A stretch of DNA of 21,744 nucleotides from assembly GCA_955652585.1 (NCBI GenBank), contig CATPBF010000063.1, forward strand, positions 1-21,744, in the 5' to 3' direction. The stretch is from Candidatus Dormiibacterota bacterium. Its GTDB lineage: Bacteria > Chloroflexota > Dormibacteria > Dormibacterales > Dormibacteraceae. How positions within the stretch are numbered: position 1 is the first letter of the stretch; the number at the start of each line of letters is the position of its first letter. Of the stretch, positions 1 through 8,595 are shown piece after piece. The position numbers and the translations under genes were made by a program. Under the pieces are notes generated by a model. The model ran no database searches. It worked only from the letters and a program-made list of their open reading frames with translations, and had not been told where the DNA came from.

Positions 1-554
1 GTTTTGGCGAGAACGAGATCAATCGTTGCGCCGGGGGCGACCGCGTGTGCCCACTCGACGTCGAGTGAGATCTCGGACGACCATCCCACCTGGTTGGGGT
101 CACTCACGACGAAGGGGGTCACACCATCCGGCGCGATGATATTCAAGGTCGGATCCGGCATTCCCCACACTGTGTCCCAGGCCTTGAGGTCGGTTCTGAT
201 CGTCGGGCTGGAGAAGGCGTCGACGATGACGATCGTCTGGCCCGCACCGGTAGTGTCGCCGTTCAGCACCGACTGGATGTCGTAGGCGGCGCGGATCTGG
301 TCGGGGCCATAGCAGAATGCTCGAGCTGGGGGTCCAAGACGGGGGCGCGTCTGACATCCGAAGACGACCGAGCCTTGTGGCTCCGCGCCACCGATGTACT
401 CGTAGCGAACGCTGCTGCCGACGGCAGGGATCACCGCGTGGCTGACAATTGCGGCAGACGCCGGTAGGGCGCCACCCAAGACCATCGGCACGGCCAGCGC
501 GACTGCGCCAGCCCGCGCCGCCAAGGCGTGCGCCCACGACGAAATGGACGGCAT
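1..554 (-). CDS. Secreted S53 (sedolisin) serine-carboxyl peptidase, 3' end outside the window
   Basis: Partial gene: 184 codons from an ATG at 554, then it runs off the left edge. The start has a good ribosome site (GGAGGAA at 561-567, 6 nt spacing). Residues 1-35 form a signal peptide with an ASA-A cleavage site. Catalytic-core features follow: the entry motif YGPDQIRAAYDI near residue 82, GAGQTIVIVDAF near 103, and the glutamate/aspartate pair of sedolisins in SSEISLDVEWAHAVAPGA (E161, D165). The catalytic serine would lie beyond the edge. Sedolisins are secreted endopeptidases, usually acid-active. The long inhibitory pro-domain typical of the family is absent, with only about 45 residues between signal peptide and core. 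The gene is transcribed away from the oxidoreductase at 725. Family assignment is firm; substrate is unknown. Confidence 0.9.
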   Translation of the reverse strand, partial: MPSISSWAHALAARAGAVALAVPMVLGGALPASAAIVSHAVIPAVGSSVRYEYIGGAEPQGSVVFGCQTRPRLGPPARAFCYGPDQIRAAYDIQSVLNGDTTGAGQTIVIVDAFSSPTIRTDLKAWDTVWGMPDPTLNIIAPDGVTPFVVSDPNQVGWSSEISLDVEWAHAVAPGATIDLVLAK

Positions 555-724
555 CTACACTTCCTCCCCTTCCTCTAACCCGACGTACTGATACTGGTGT
601 GGCGGAAATATTAGCCCCAAACTTCGCGGGCCCACGAGATTAAGCGATGATTTTTTCTGGGACGTTTCGGCTCGGCCTTTCGGGCGACGTGCGGCGTCTT
701 CGGCGACATTCAAGGAGGACTGAA
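555..724. promoter_or_regulatory. Divergent intergenic region between the S53 peptidase and the oxidoreductase
   Basis: These 170 bp lie between two divergent genes and must hold both promoters. Each gene has a strong Shine-Dalgarno sequence: GGAGGAA at 561-567 for the minus-strand peptidase and AAGGAGG at 712-718, 6 nt before the plus-strand ATG at 725. A minus-strand TAATAT at 608-613 is a possible -10 box for the peptidase, but I see no convincing -35 box. I see no RNA gene or strong hairpin. Confidence 0.4.
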
Positions 725-1957
725 ATGACCGCGAAGCCGGTCGTCATCGTGGGTGGCGGCGGCGGCGGGGACGCTGCGGCGTTCGCGCTGCGCAAGAAGG
801 GCTACGACGGCGAGGTGATGATCCTGAGCGCCGATCGCGACCGGCCGTACGATCGGCCGTACCTTTCCAAAGAGTTCCTTCGGGGTGAGGTCGAGCTGCA
901 AAAGGTGTTCCTCCACGAGGAGGCCGAGTACTCAAAAGAGAAGATCGAGATCAGGCTCGAAGAGAGGGTGGTCGGGGGGTCGCTGCGGGATCGCACGCTG
1001 TCTCTCCAGAGCGGCGGCGAGGTCAGCTTCGACACGCTGGTGGTGTCCACCGGCGGCACGCCCCGCCGGCTGCCCGAAGCCCCCGATTCCTACAACCTGT
1101 TCACCCTTCGCTCGCTGCGCGACAGCCAGGCGATCCGCGACGGGCTCAAGCGCGCCAAGCGGCTGCTCCTGGTCGGCGCCGGTTTCATCGGCGCCGAGGT
1201 CGGCGCCTCCGCGAGACAGCTCGGCAAGGAAGTCTTGATGGTCGAGTCGGCGCCTGTCCCGCTCGCTCGCGCTCTTGGCGAGGAGGTGGGCAACGTGTAG
1301 GCCTCCATTCACCGCGAGCACGGAGTTGACGTGCGTACCGCCACCACGGTCAAGGAGTGGCACAGTTATGGCGGTCGGGTCACCGGGGTGACGCTCTCAG
1401 ACGGGCGGCGGGAGGAGGTGGACGCGGTGCTGATCGCCATCGGCATCGATCCCAACCTTCAGTTGCCGCGAGCGCTCGGCCTCCCGATCCAAAGCGGGGG
1501 AGTGCAGGTCGACGAAGGTCTCCGGGCCGCGGACGGCGTCTACTGCGCCGGCGACATCGCGCTGCACCCGCACCCGGTGCTCGGCGAGTCGATTCGCGTC
1601 GAGCACTGGGAGGTGGCCAAACATCATGGTCGCGGCATCGGCTCGTCGATCGCGTCGGGACACGCGCCTGTGACGAGGCTGCCCTACTTCTGGTCAGATC
1701 AATACGACGTGAGCCTCGAGTATCGAGGCCACGCGTCCGGCCAAGATCGGGCGATCTGGCGCGGAGACAAGGAAGGCCTCCACTTCTCGGTCTTCTACAT
1801 CCGCGACGGACGCATTCATGCGGTGCTTTCGATCAACGACAAGAAGGTCAATGAGGTGGGCGGCAAGCTGATCGAAAGCCGCCGGACCGTTGACGAGAAA
1901 ACCCTGGCCGACGTTTCGACCGACCTCTCGGAGCTGCTGCCTACCGCCGCGGGCTGA
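725..1957 (+). pseudogene. Ferredoxin-reductase-like FAD/NAD(P)H oxidoreductase interrupted by an in-frame TAG
   Basis: A 410-codon reading frame with a strong ribosome site (AAGGAGG at 712-718) and a TAG at codon 192 (1298-1300). Both halves are in the same frame and join into one normal-length protein of the BenC/ThcD/AIF-like flavoprotein family. Residues 5-17 are the FAD-binding glycine-rich segment (VVIVGGGGGG), residues 148-160 the NAD(P)-binding GAGFIGAEVG, the second half carries the FAD-contact motif GVYCAGDIA, and the end resembles the Reductase_C domain. Such enzymes pass electrons from NAD(P)H to a ferredoxin, often for an oxygenase or P450, but no ferredoxin gene is adjacent. The TAG falls in GNV-stop-ASIHREHG, where relatives commonly have a tyrosine, so one TAC to TAG change would explain it. 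It may be a real nonsense mutation or a base error. It ends 2 bp from the convergent gene. Confidence 0.8.
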
Positions 1958-1959
1958 GG

Positions 1960-2385
1960 CTATTCCGGGAGCAGCCAGGGGAGGGCTTCTGCCATCGGGC
2001 GCAGCAGCGTCGCCTGCTGCTGCTTGCTGATCAGGCCGTCAGCAAGGAGGCCGAGCGCGGCCGCGAACGCCGCACTCTCGGCTTTGTGGCCGAGCTCGCC
2101 GTGCTCGGCTCGCCAGGAGATGAGCGCTTGGCCCGATTCCGTCATCCCGAAAAGCGTGCGTCGCACCTCGTCCCACGCGGGACCGCGGTCCGCTTTTTCG
2201 ATGGCATGTAGCGCGGCCTTCTCCGCCTCGCGGAATGCGGGCAGCCCTTGGTCACCGACGTGTTCGTCCCAGCCGGCCGCGACGCGTTCGACACCGGAAG
2301 GCGACAGAACCCGGACGTCCTCCATCAAGCGCGCGATCGTGCGCTGGTGCTCCGGGAACCCGTATCCCTCCGCGTCGACGCTCAT
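1960..2385 (-). CDS. Hypothetical protein, 141 aa, last gene of the glycan operon
   Basis: I do not recognise this protein. It is soluble and mostly helical in appearance, acidic at the N-terminus, with no signal peptide, membrane segment or cysteine motif. Notable stretches are an N-terminal part rich in E, D and R (for example LMEDVRVLSPSGVERVAAGW) and an alanine/leucine-rich C-terminal part. The ATG at 2385 lies 5 nt after the methyltransferase stop. There is no clear Shine-Dalgarno sequence, which suggests translational coupling. The frame is open further upstream, but that part overlaps the methyltransferase C-terminus. Tight packing indicates it belongs to the same transcript; function is open. 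Confidence 0.7.
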   Translation of the reverse strand: MSVDAEGYGFPEHQRTIARLMEDVRVLSPSGVERVAAGWDEHVGDQGLPAFREAEKAALHAIEKADRGPAWDEVRRTLFGMTESGQALISWRAEHGELGHKAESAAFAAALGLLADGLISKQQQATLLRPMAEALPWLLPE

Positions 2386-2390
2386 GCTCG

Positions 2391-3227
2391 TCAAGAGTAT
2401 CCGTGATTTAGTCGCGCGATGAGAAATGAGCGCTCCCGCCGGCCGAGCCGTTGCCACCAGCGGCGGCCCGTCCGTCCCGCCTCCAGCCGCAACACATCGA
2501 AGCCGCCCTCCCTCAGCGCCTCACGCAAAGCCGCGACCTCGATCGGGTGGTAGTGAGCGGCCAGCTCGGGAAATCCTGCCTGAGCGTAGTAGGCGGCGGA
2601 CCGGGCCTCGGCCTGCGCTTGCCGGCGGTGGTCGCTGTACATCGGGCTGTCGACCGCGATGAGGAGGCCGCCCGCACGGAGCACGCGCGCAGCTTGTCTG
2701 ATCGAGTCCGAAACCGGCGCGTAGTGGAGCGAAGCGGCGTAGAACGCGACGTCAACGGTGGAGTCGCGGAGCGGCAGGCTGCGCATATCGGCGCGAACGT
2801 TCAGGTTACCAGGGCTGTTCTTGGTATCGAGAAGGTCGATGGCGATGACGTCAGCGTCAGGAAAATAGCGTGCGGCCCAGCCGCCGCCGGATCCGATGTC
2901 GACGACGATCGGTCGCCCGCCACCTGTCCATTGGCTCGACAGCGTGGTGGCGGCTCGGGACACTGACTCGACACGCCCACGCCACAGTCGCGGCTCGCCG
3001 CCTTCCGGGTCCTCCTTGCTCTCGAGGCCGATCCAGCCTTCTTGCCTGCGCAGGGCGGTGTACTGGGTCGCGAAGCGGTCGGCCGCCTCGCGCCCCTGAT
3101 CATCGAGCAGGTCGAGGCAGCCGCCAACCGTAGCGATCGATCGACCGCAGCCCTTGCACAGGGCCAGGCCGGGTTCAGGCGCCGTCCCGCACTGTGGGCA
3201 CCTGAGGAGCTGATGAAGCTCGCTCAA
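2391..3227 (-). CDS. Zinc-ribbon class I SAM-dependent methyltransferase
   Basis: A protein of about 278 residues. The N-terminus has a four-cysteine zinc ribbon (CPQC at 10-13, CKGC at 24-27). The Rossmann methyltransferase domain follows, with SAM-binding motif I VVDIGSGGG at 108-116, an acidic residue ending the second strand (VIAID, D131), and the later motif ARVLRAGGLLI. The closest general type is the Methyltransf_11/UbiE-like group. The acceptor cannot be read from sequence; in this operon a lipid or sugar is plausible by inference. A TTG start at 3227 is chosen because it follows the DoxX stop by 5 nt and keeps the whole zinc ribbon. The upstream part of the open frame lies inside DoxX and looks non-coding. 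The true start could be a few codons away. Confidence 0.85.
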   Translation of the reverse strand: MSELHQLLRCPQCGTAPEPGLALCKGCGRSIATVGGCLDLLDDQGREAADRFATQYTALRRQEGWIGLESKEDPEGGEPRLWRGRVESVSRAATTLSSQWTGGGRPIVVDIGSGGGWAARYFPDADVIAIDLLDTKNSPGNLNVRADMRSLPLRDSTVDVAFYAASLHYAPVSDSIRQAARVLRAGGLLIAVDSPMYSDHRRQAQAEARSAAYYAQAGFPELAAHYHPIEVAALREALREGGFDVLRLEAGRTGRRWWQRLGRRERSFLIARLNHGYS

Positions 3228-3232
3228 CGACC

Positions 3233-3670
3233 TCAGCGCAAGAAGGCGGGTACCCAGGCGAACCGCGACAGCGCGATGGGGCCCGCACCTGACGCGATGA
3301 CCTGTGCATTGACCAGCACGGCGAGGTAGTAGAGCCACCGAAACCCGTCGTCTTTGACCTCGAAACCGACGGTGAGCGCCAGCCCGGTCGCCAGCAGCAG
3401 GCCGAGGATCCCGGCCCAGCGCGTGGCCAGGCCGAGAATCAGCAGGATCGCGGCCACGGTCTCGCCGACGGTCTGAGCGACGGCGAAGATGAACCAGTTG
3501 GGCGCAACCACGTTGGTCAGGAGCTCGCGTAGACCCGGAATCGGATTCGCGGAGCCGGCCGACTGCATCAGACCCTGCACCCAGCCGACACCCAGCCACT
3601 TCGTGCTGGCGAAGTAGAGCCAGTACAGCCCGACGGTGATCCGGAAGAGGCTCGGCCAGGCCTCGGTCAT
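3233..3670 (-). CDS. DoxX-family integral membrane protein
   Basis: A 145-residue protein with about four hydrophobic segments in DoxX/DoxD-like arrangement: RITVGLYWLYFASTKWLG near the N-terminus, a second segment around WFIFAVAQTVGETVAAILLI, a third around WAGILGLLLATGLALTVG, and a fourth around WLYYLAVLVNAQVIASG. The family is named after a subunit of archaeal thiosulfate:quinone oxidoreductase, but most bacterial members have no proven function. The ATG at 3670 is 12 nt after the radical SAM stop, and the methyltransferase starts 5 nt after its end, so it is embedded in the operon. There is no strong Shine-Dalgarno site. The membrane location fits an envelope pathway; the exact role is unknown. 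Confidence 0.85.
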   Translation of the reverse strand: MTEAWPSLFRITVGLYWLYFASTKWLGVGWVQGLMQSAGSANPIPGLRELLTNVVAPNWFIFAVAQTVGETVAAILLILGLATRWAGILGLLLATGLALTVGFEVKDDGFRWLYYLAVLVNAQVIASGAGPIALSRFAWVPAFLR

Positions 3671-3682
3671 TTCACGCCCAAG

Positions 3683-5020
3683 CTAACGCAGAACACGCAG
3701 CAATGGGTTGGTGGCGAGCTCGAAAGCCCGCGCCGCCGGTCGCAGGTGAAGCTTGTTCAGCCTGTGCTGGATGGCGCCCTTGAGGATCGCCGCCCGCAGC
3801 TTGTTCTCAGAGAAATCCGTGTTGAACAACAGCCGGTTGTGCCGGACCTTGTGCCATTCGCCCTTCTGGCGCCGCTCGTGGACGCGATCGTAGAAGCCCG
3901 TGCCCGGCAGCGGGTAGGCGATGGTGTAGCTGACGTAGTCGAGGGGCAGGCTGCTGGAAAAGTTGATGCTGCGGATCAGGGAATCGGTGGTCTCGCCAAG
4001 GTATCCGACCATGAAGAAACCGGCCGCCTTGATGCCCGCCGCCACGCAAGCCTCGACGGCGGCGCGGGCCTGGTCGGGCGTGATCCCCTTCTTCATCTCC
4101 TTCAGCACGTTGGCGTCGCCCGACTCGATGCCAAAGAAGATTCGCTTGCAGCCGGCGCGACGCATCTGCTCGAACAGCGCCTGGTCCACGTGCGTGACGC
4201 GGCTGAGGCATTCCCACGTCAGCGGCAGGTGCTCCTTCTCGATCGCCTGCGCCAGCTCGAAGGTGCGCTTGTAGTTGAGAGTGAACAGATCGTCCGACAT
4301 CCATATGTGGTCGTAGCCCAAATCGGCGATCTCGCGCATTTCCGCCACCACGGATTCAACGGGGCGGGCACTGAAAAGGTCGCCGAACACAGATTTGTGG
4401 CAGAAGTCGCACCGGAACGGACAGCCCCGCGTGGACATGAGGGGCGTGGTGGCGTCCTTCCAATGCTTGCGCCAGTAATTGATGTACTGGGCGTTGGGGA
4501 TGTCGCCCCGATAGGGCAGGGGGAGGTGCGACATGTCCTTGGTGCGGACGCGCGGCGTGGTGCGGACGATCTCGCCGTCGCGCCTGAAGACCAGGCCGGG
4601 GATCTCTTCGAAGCGCCGGTCGTCGATGTGCTCCATGACCTGGACGATCGTCTCCTCACCCTCTCCGACCGCGACGAGATCGAACTGGTCAACGAAAGTG
4701 TCAGGTTCACCTGAAGGGTAAGGTCCGCCGACCACAGTCAGCGCCTTATCGCGGACCTGCTGCGCGAGTGAGAGCGCCTCGTCCTGCATCGTGATCATGC
4801 AGTAGATGCCGATCACCGACGGCTTCAAGCGGTCGATCTCGGCCAGCACGTCGCCCCGCTCGAGGAACGTATGGTCGATATGCCGCACGCTGTAGCCCGC
4901 ACGCCGCAGGGACGCGCTCAGGTACATGAGGCCGAGCGAAGGCATGATCCAGTGCCGGCCCTGTGCCGGGGCTCGCTGCGGATAAACGAGAACGACGTCG
5001 GCCCTTTCCAATCGACTCAC
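3683..5020 (-). CDS. B12-binding-domain radical SAM protein
   Basis: A 445-residue protein with the two-part layout of cobalamin-dependent radical SAM enzymes. Residues 5-150 form a B12-binding-like Rossmann domain (ADVVLVYPQR, MPSLGLMYLSASLRRAGY, VVGGPYPS, VAVGEGEET). Residues 190-420 are the radical SAM barrel with the [4Fe-4S] motif CPFRCDFC (C200, C204, C207) and the glycine-rich GIESGD segment. No DxHxxG cobalamin motif is visible in the first domain, as in many members. Relatives catalyse radical methylation, ring formation or lipid and sugar modification. Start: a GTG at 5020 overlapping the glycosyltransferase stop by 4 bp (GTGA), with AGGAAG just upstream. The substrate is probably the product of the adjacent glycosyltransferase, by inference. 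Confidence 0.92.
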   Translation of the reverse strand: MSRLERADVVLVYPQRAPAQGRHWIMPSLGLMYLSASLRRAGYSVRHIDHTFLERGDVLAEIDRLKPSVIGIYCMITMQDEALSLAQQVRDKALTVVGGPYPSGEPDTFVDQFDLVAVGEGEETIVQVMEHIDDRRFEEIPGLVFRRDGEIVRTTPRVRTKDMSHLPLPYRGDIPNAQYINYWRKHWKDATTPLMSTRGCPFRCDFCHKSVFGDLFSARPVESVVAEMREIADLGYDHIWMSDDLFTLNYKRTFELAQAIEKEHLPLTWECLSRVTHVDQALFEQMRRAGCKRIFFGIESGDANVLKEMKKGITPDQARAAVEACVAAGIKAAGFFMVGYLGETTDSLIRSINFSSSLPLDYVSYTIAYPLPGTGFYDRVHERRQKGEWHKVRHNRLLFNTDFSENKLRAAILKGAIQHRLNKLHLRPAARAFELATNPLLRVLR

Positions 5021-8000
5021 CTCGCTTCCTGAACCTGGATCACGTAACTCGTGTCGGTGAACGACGGCCCGAAGATGTAGTCGAGGCCGGCCCAATCGAA
5101 GTCCGGCCGGACGAGCTCGCGTCCGCCATGCAGCTGAGCGCCCGCGATGGAAGGCACCGAAAACTGCACGCCCAGGCTTTTCGACTGGAGCCGTGCCCAG
5201 GCGCCGTCGACCGGCACCCAGCTCCCGAAGTTGCCATCGATCAACGTCGGGCTCTTGTCGGCGGCAAAGTCGTTGAACGCCGACGACTGCTCGTTGAGGA
5301 TGCCCACCTCTGTGTAGCCGGGAACGAGCCGGACCACATGCACGGTGACCGTGATGCCACTCGTGCCGACGGCGTAGGTCACGTCGATCAGGCCGCGCGA
5401 CGCGATCGGCACGAACGCATAGCCATGGGCGGCATCACCTCCTATCTCATTTAGGTCGTAGGTCCGTCTCCAGATCGTGCTGGTTGGCGTCGAGAGGTCT
5501 TCGGTGGTGGCGGTTCTCGAATAGACCCACCCGTCGGGGTACTGGACGATCGGGACCCCGAAGCCCATCCCCTCAGCCGCCGCGTCCTTGCCGGCGATCT
5601 CGAGGACCAGGCCTTTGGCCAGTGGCGCGGTCTTGCCCGGTCCGAATGCACCCTCGATGCAGGCGGTGACCCCGGGATAGATCGATTGCGTCAGCAGCGC
5701 CGTTGCGAGCCTGTACGCGTAAACCGGCTTGCCGCCCGCGACCTGGTAACGCGCCTGCTCGCCGAGTGGCTCGAATGGGACGGTCGCGTGCCCGCTGGCG
5801 AGGTCGGGGAAGATCGAGGTGGCGCGGTAGTAGCTGATGCCTTCGAGCACCACGACGGTGACGCCATGCGTTTCCATCCACGCGATCGCCTGCTGATGGT
5901 CTGCGGGCAGCACCTGGGAGCCGGAGATCTCGGAGGGAGCGCGGCCGCTGTAGAAAGCGACCACGGGCGAGTCGGTGACCAGCATGCCGTGGTCGCCCGT
6001 GGCGGCCTGTCCGGCCGCGATCAGGCCGGCGTTCCCGGCGGCGAAGCTGGCGAAAGTCGGCAGGAAAGCCACCGCGAGCAGCGCGCCCGCTGCCACCGCT
6101 CCCAAACGAGCGAGCGCGTGCTGCCGGTCGAGCGCGGCCGCCGCCAGCAACGCCAGTGACGGAAGCGCCGGGTAGAGGTACCTGTGGCTTCCGCTGTAAG
6201 CGCCGGCGGCGACCAGCCCGAACACCGCCACGAGATAGACCATCGCGGGTACATGGAGGAAACGCAAAGCAGCGGGTCCGCCGACGGACTCCGGGCGGCG
6301 TACCGCCCACACGAGCCCGACCAGACTCAGCGCGAACAGCGGTAGGGCTGCCAGCCCGAACGTGGTCGTGAGCTCAAGCAGCCGAGCCAAGGCCCCTCCC
6401 GGAATGCTGCCGCGCGCGGTGGCGGAGAGCACCTCCGCGGACCCGCGCGCGATCGAGTGGCTGGCCGGCGCGTATCCCAGCTGCACGAAAACGAGCAGCG
6501 CCACCGCCGGCACCGCCCACGCGGCGGCGGGCAAAGCTCGGGCGGCGCGCCTGGTCGCGCGCGCATGGACCTGCTCGATGACGACGACTGCGACGGCCGC
6601 GCCGATCCAGATCCAGGCCTTGGTCCCGGTGAGCGCGGCCAGCGCTGCGAGCAGCGCCGCGAGCCGCATGCGGCGCCGGACGGCCGCGAGTGCGGCCCCG
6701 ACGAGAAGTGCGGTCAGCAGCGGCTCGACGACGGTCGAGCCTGAGGTGAACAGGAAGACCGGGTTGAGCGCGAGCATGATCACTGCCAGACGTCCCTGGC
6801 GGACGTTGGGTGCCATCCAATAGACGCATGCGAGCGTCGCGAGCCCAAGCAGGGCGCCGAGGGTCTTGAGCGCGCCTAGCTGCCATAACCCGAACACCTG
6901 CAGGATCGCGCCGGCGAGCAGGTGATAGCCCGGCAGCCAAGTGTCCTCCATGCCGAACAGCGGATCGTGCAGCTGGCCGGTCGAGACGAGGTTCGCAGCG
7001 ATGAGCCAGTGCCCGTAGCCGTCCTCGAATGGTTCCGGCATTTGCGCGGCCACCACAAGCAGCAAGCCGCACAATCCCAGCAGGCCCACCGCCGGGGCGG
7101 CGGTACGAATGCCCGCCAGCGCTCGGCGTCCCAGGCGGCGCAGGGCGAGGACCTCGAGCAGCTCCAGGGTGCTGAGCATGGCGACCGTCAGGAAGCCGAC
7201 CGCGAACAGGCTGGAGTAAATCGCCACCAGGACCTGGCTCGCGGCCAGCGCCGCGGGCACGATGGCGAGCGCCATCAACCCAAGCAGGCCTTCGGCCGCC
7301 GCTCGAGGGTCGCCGACCCGGACGTAGGCCTGGTCGCGCCACTCCTGGCCACGCTCGACGATGCGGTATTTCGGCGTGCGCACGAACTCGCCGCCGCGAC
7401 GGGTCGCGCGCGCCAGCGCGATCAGCGTATTGAGCGACATGCCCGCTCCGACCACCTGACATAGCAGCGCGGGCGCGCCCGACCACCATGGCCGGCCGCG
7501 CCTGGTCTGCGCGACCATGAAACCGATCCATGGTGAGATCCCGATTACGACGACTAGCACTGATGTGTTTCCGAGCTGCCAGGGGAGCCCGATGCCGTGG
7601 TGTGGGGCGGTAAGCAGCAGTACCGGATAGCAGGCGAGCTGGATGAGCATCACTGGCCCGACGCCGTATGCGACCAGATGCACGACCGCCTGGAACTTGA
7701 CGGCCAGCCGGTTGGGACTGCGCAGCACCGGGACCAGCAGGTTGAAGGCGGACTGGAAGGACCCCGTCGCCCACCGCGACTGCTGGCGCCGGTACGAGTC
7801 GATCGAAACCGGAAGCTCCTCGGGGACGACGAGGTCTTCGATATACGCGGCGCGCCATCCGCGGAGCTGCGCCCGGTAGCTCAGATCGAGGTCCTCTGTG
7901 AGCGTGCGTGCGCTCCAGCCGCCGGCGTCGTCGATTGCGAGTCGCCGCCAGACCCCCGCGGTGCCGGTGAAGTTGGTGAAGTAGCCCTTGTCCGAGCGCA

Positions 8001-8595
8001 CCGCCTGCTCCACCAGGAAGTGGAAGTCGATGGCCAGCGCCTGCAGCCGGGTGAACCACGAATAGCCTTCGTCGAGGTGACCCCAGCGAGCCTGCGCGAA
8101 TCCGACCCGAGGGTCATCGAAGACGCCCACCGTGCGCCGGAGGAAATCGCGCGGCGGGACGAAGTCGGCATCGAAGATGGCGACGAAGGAGGCGGTGGTC
8201 AGGCTCAGCCCGTGCGCGAGCGCGCCGGCCTTGAAGCCCTCTCGCGTGTCGCGTCTGACGTGCGCTACGCGGACTCCCTTGCGCCGCCAATGCGCCGCGC
8301 GCCGGCTCACGATTGCGAATGTCTCGTCGTCAGAATCGTCGAGGAGCTGGACCTCCAGCCGGTTGCGCGGCCACTCGATCGCGCACACGGCGTCGATGAC
8401 CCTCTCGGCGACGTACCGCTCGTTGTAGATGGGGACCTGTACGCAGACGTCGGGCTCCGCGCCCATCGCAACCGATGCGCGCCTTGCTGGGCGGAGGCGG
8501 GTGGAGCTCCAGGTCAGATAGAGCAGGTTCAGCCCGAAGCACAGGAGGGCGACGCTGCTCGTCGCGAGGACGCCGAGCGTAATCGTCGTGATCAT
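5017..8595 (-). CDS. Fusion glycosyltransferase: GT2 (cellulose-synthase-like) plus GT-C membrane domain
   Basis: A 1192-residue protein combining two glycosyltransferase types. Residues 1-30 are a TM anchor. Residues 45-290 are a GT-A/GT2 catalytic domain with all the processive-type motifs: LLDDSDDE (83-91), DAD (142-144), TED (233-235) and QQSRW (271-275). TM segments follow, plus the FVRTPKY motif (404-410) common in CslA-like synthases. From about 500 to 860 there is a second multi-TM block of ArnT/PMT (GT-C) type, with the acidic first-loop motif EPFEDGYGHW (521-530) and LPGYHLLAG. Residues 866-965 resemble the soluble tail of such enzymes. Residues 966-1192 are an extra extracytoplasmic, probably beta-rich domain I do not recognise. 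The likely role is a lipid-linked sugar made on the inside and transferred outside. The ATG at 8595 overlaps the upstream stop (ATGA). Confidence 0.9.
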   Translation of the reverse strand: MITTITLGVLATSSVALLCFGLNLLYLTWSSTRLRPARRASVAMGAEPDVCVQVPIYNERYVAERVIDAVCAIEWPRNRLEVQLLDDSDDETFAIVSRRAAHWRRKGVRVAHVRRDTREGFKAGALAHGLSLTTASFVAIFDADFVPPRDFLRRTVGVFDDPRVGFAQARWGHLDEGYSWFTRLQALAIDFHFLVEQAVRSDKGYFTNFTGTAGVWRRLAIDDAGGWSARTLTEDLDLSYRAQLRGWRAAYIEDLVVPEELPVSIDSYRRQQSRWATGSFQSAFNLLVPVLRSPNRLAVKFQAVVHLVAYGVGPVMLIQLACYPVLLLTAPHHGIGLPWQLGNTSVLVVVIGISPWIGFMVAQTRRGRPWWSGAPALLCQVVGAGMSLNTLIALARATRRGGEFVRTPKYRIVERGQEWRDQAYVRVGDPRAAAEGLLGLMALAIVPAALAASQVLVAIYSSLFAVGFLTVAMLSTLELLEVLALRRLGRRALAGIRTAAPAVGLLGLCGLLLVVAAQMPEPFEDGYGHWLIAANLVSTGQLHDPLFGMEDTWLPGYHLLAGAILQVFGLWQLGALKTLGALLGLATLACVYWMAPNVRQGRLAVIMLALNPVFLFTSGSTVVEPLLTALLVGAALAAVRRRMRLAALLAALAALTGTKAWIWIGAAVAVVVIEQVHARATRRAARALPAAAWAVPAVALLVFVQLGYAPASHSIARGSAEVLSATARGSIPGGALARLLELTTTFGLAALPLFALSLVGLVWAVRRPESVGGPAALRFLHVPAMVYLVAVFGLVAAGAYSGSHRYLYPALPSLALLAAAALDRQHALARLGAVAAGALLAVAFLPTFASFAAGNAGLIAAGQAATGDHGMLVTDSPVVAFYSGRAPSEISGSQVLPADHQQAIAWMETHGVTVVVLEGISYYRATSIFPDLASGHATVPFEPLGEQARYQVAGGKPVYAYRLATALLTQSIYPGVTACIEGAFGPGKTAPLAKGLVLEIAGKDAAAEGMGFGVPIVQYPDGWVYSRTATTEDLSTPTSTIWRRTYDLNEIGGDAAHGYAFVPIASRGLIDVTYAVGTSGITVTVHVVRLVPGYTEVGILNEQSSAFNDFAADKSPTLIDGNFGSWVPVDGAWARLQSKSLGVQFSVPSIAGAQLHGGRELVRPDFDWAGLDYIFGPSFTDTSYVIQVQEAR

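Noticed and set aside
1298..1300. TAG as a recoded sense codon such as pyrrolysine.
   Set aside because: TAG is the normal stop of several intact genes in the window, and the flavoprotein family has no known recoded residue there.
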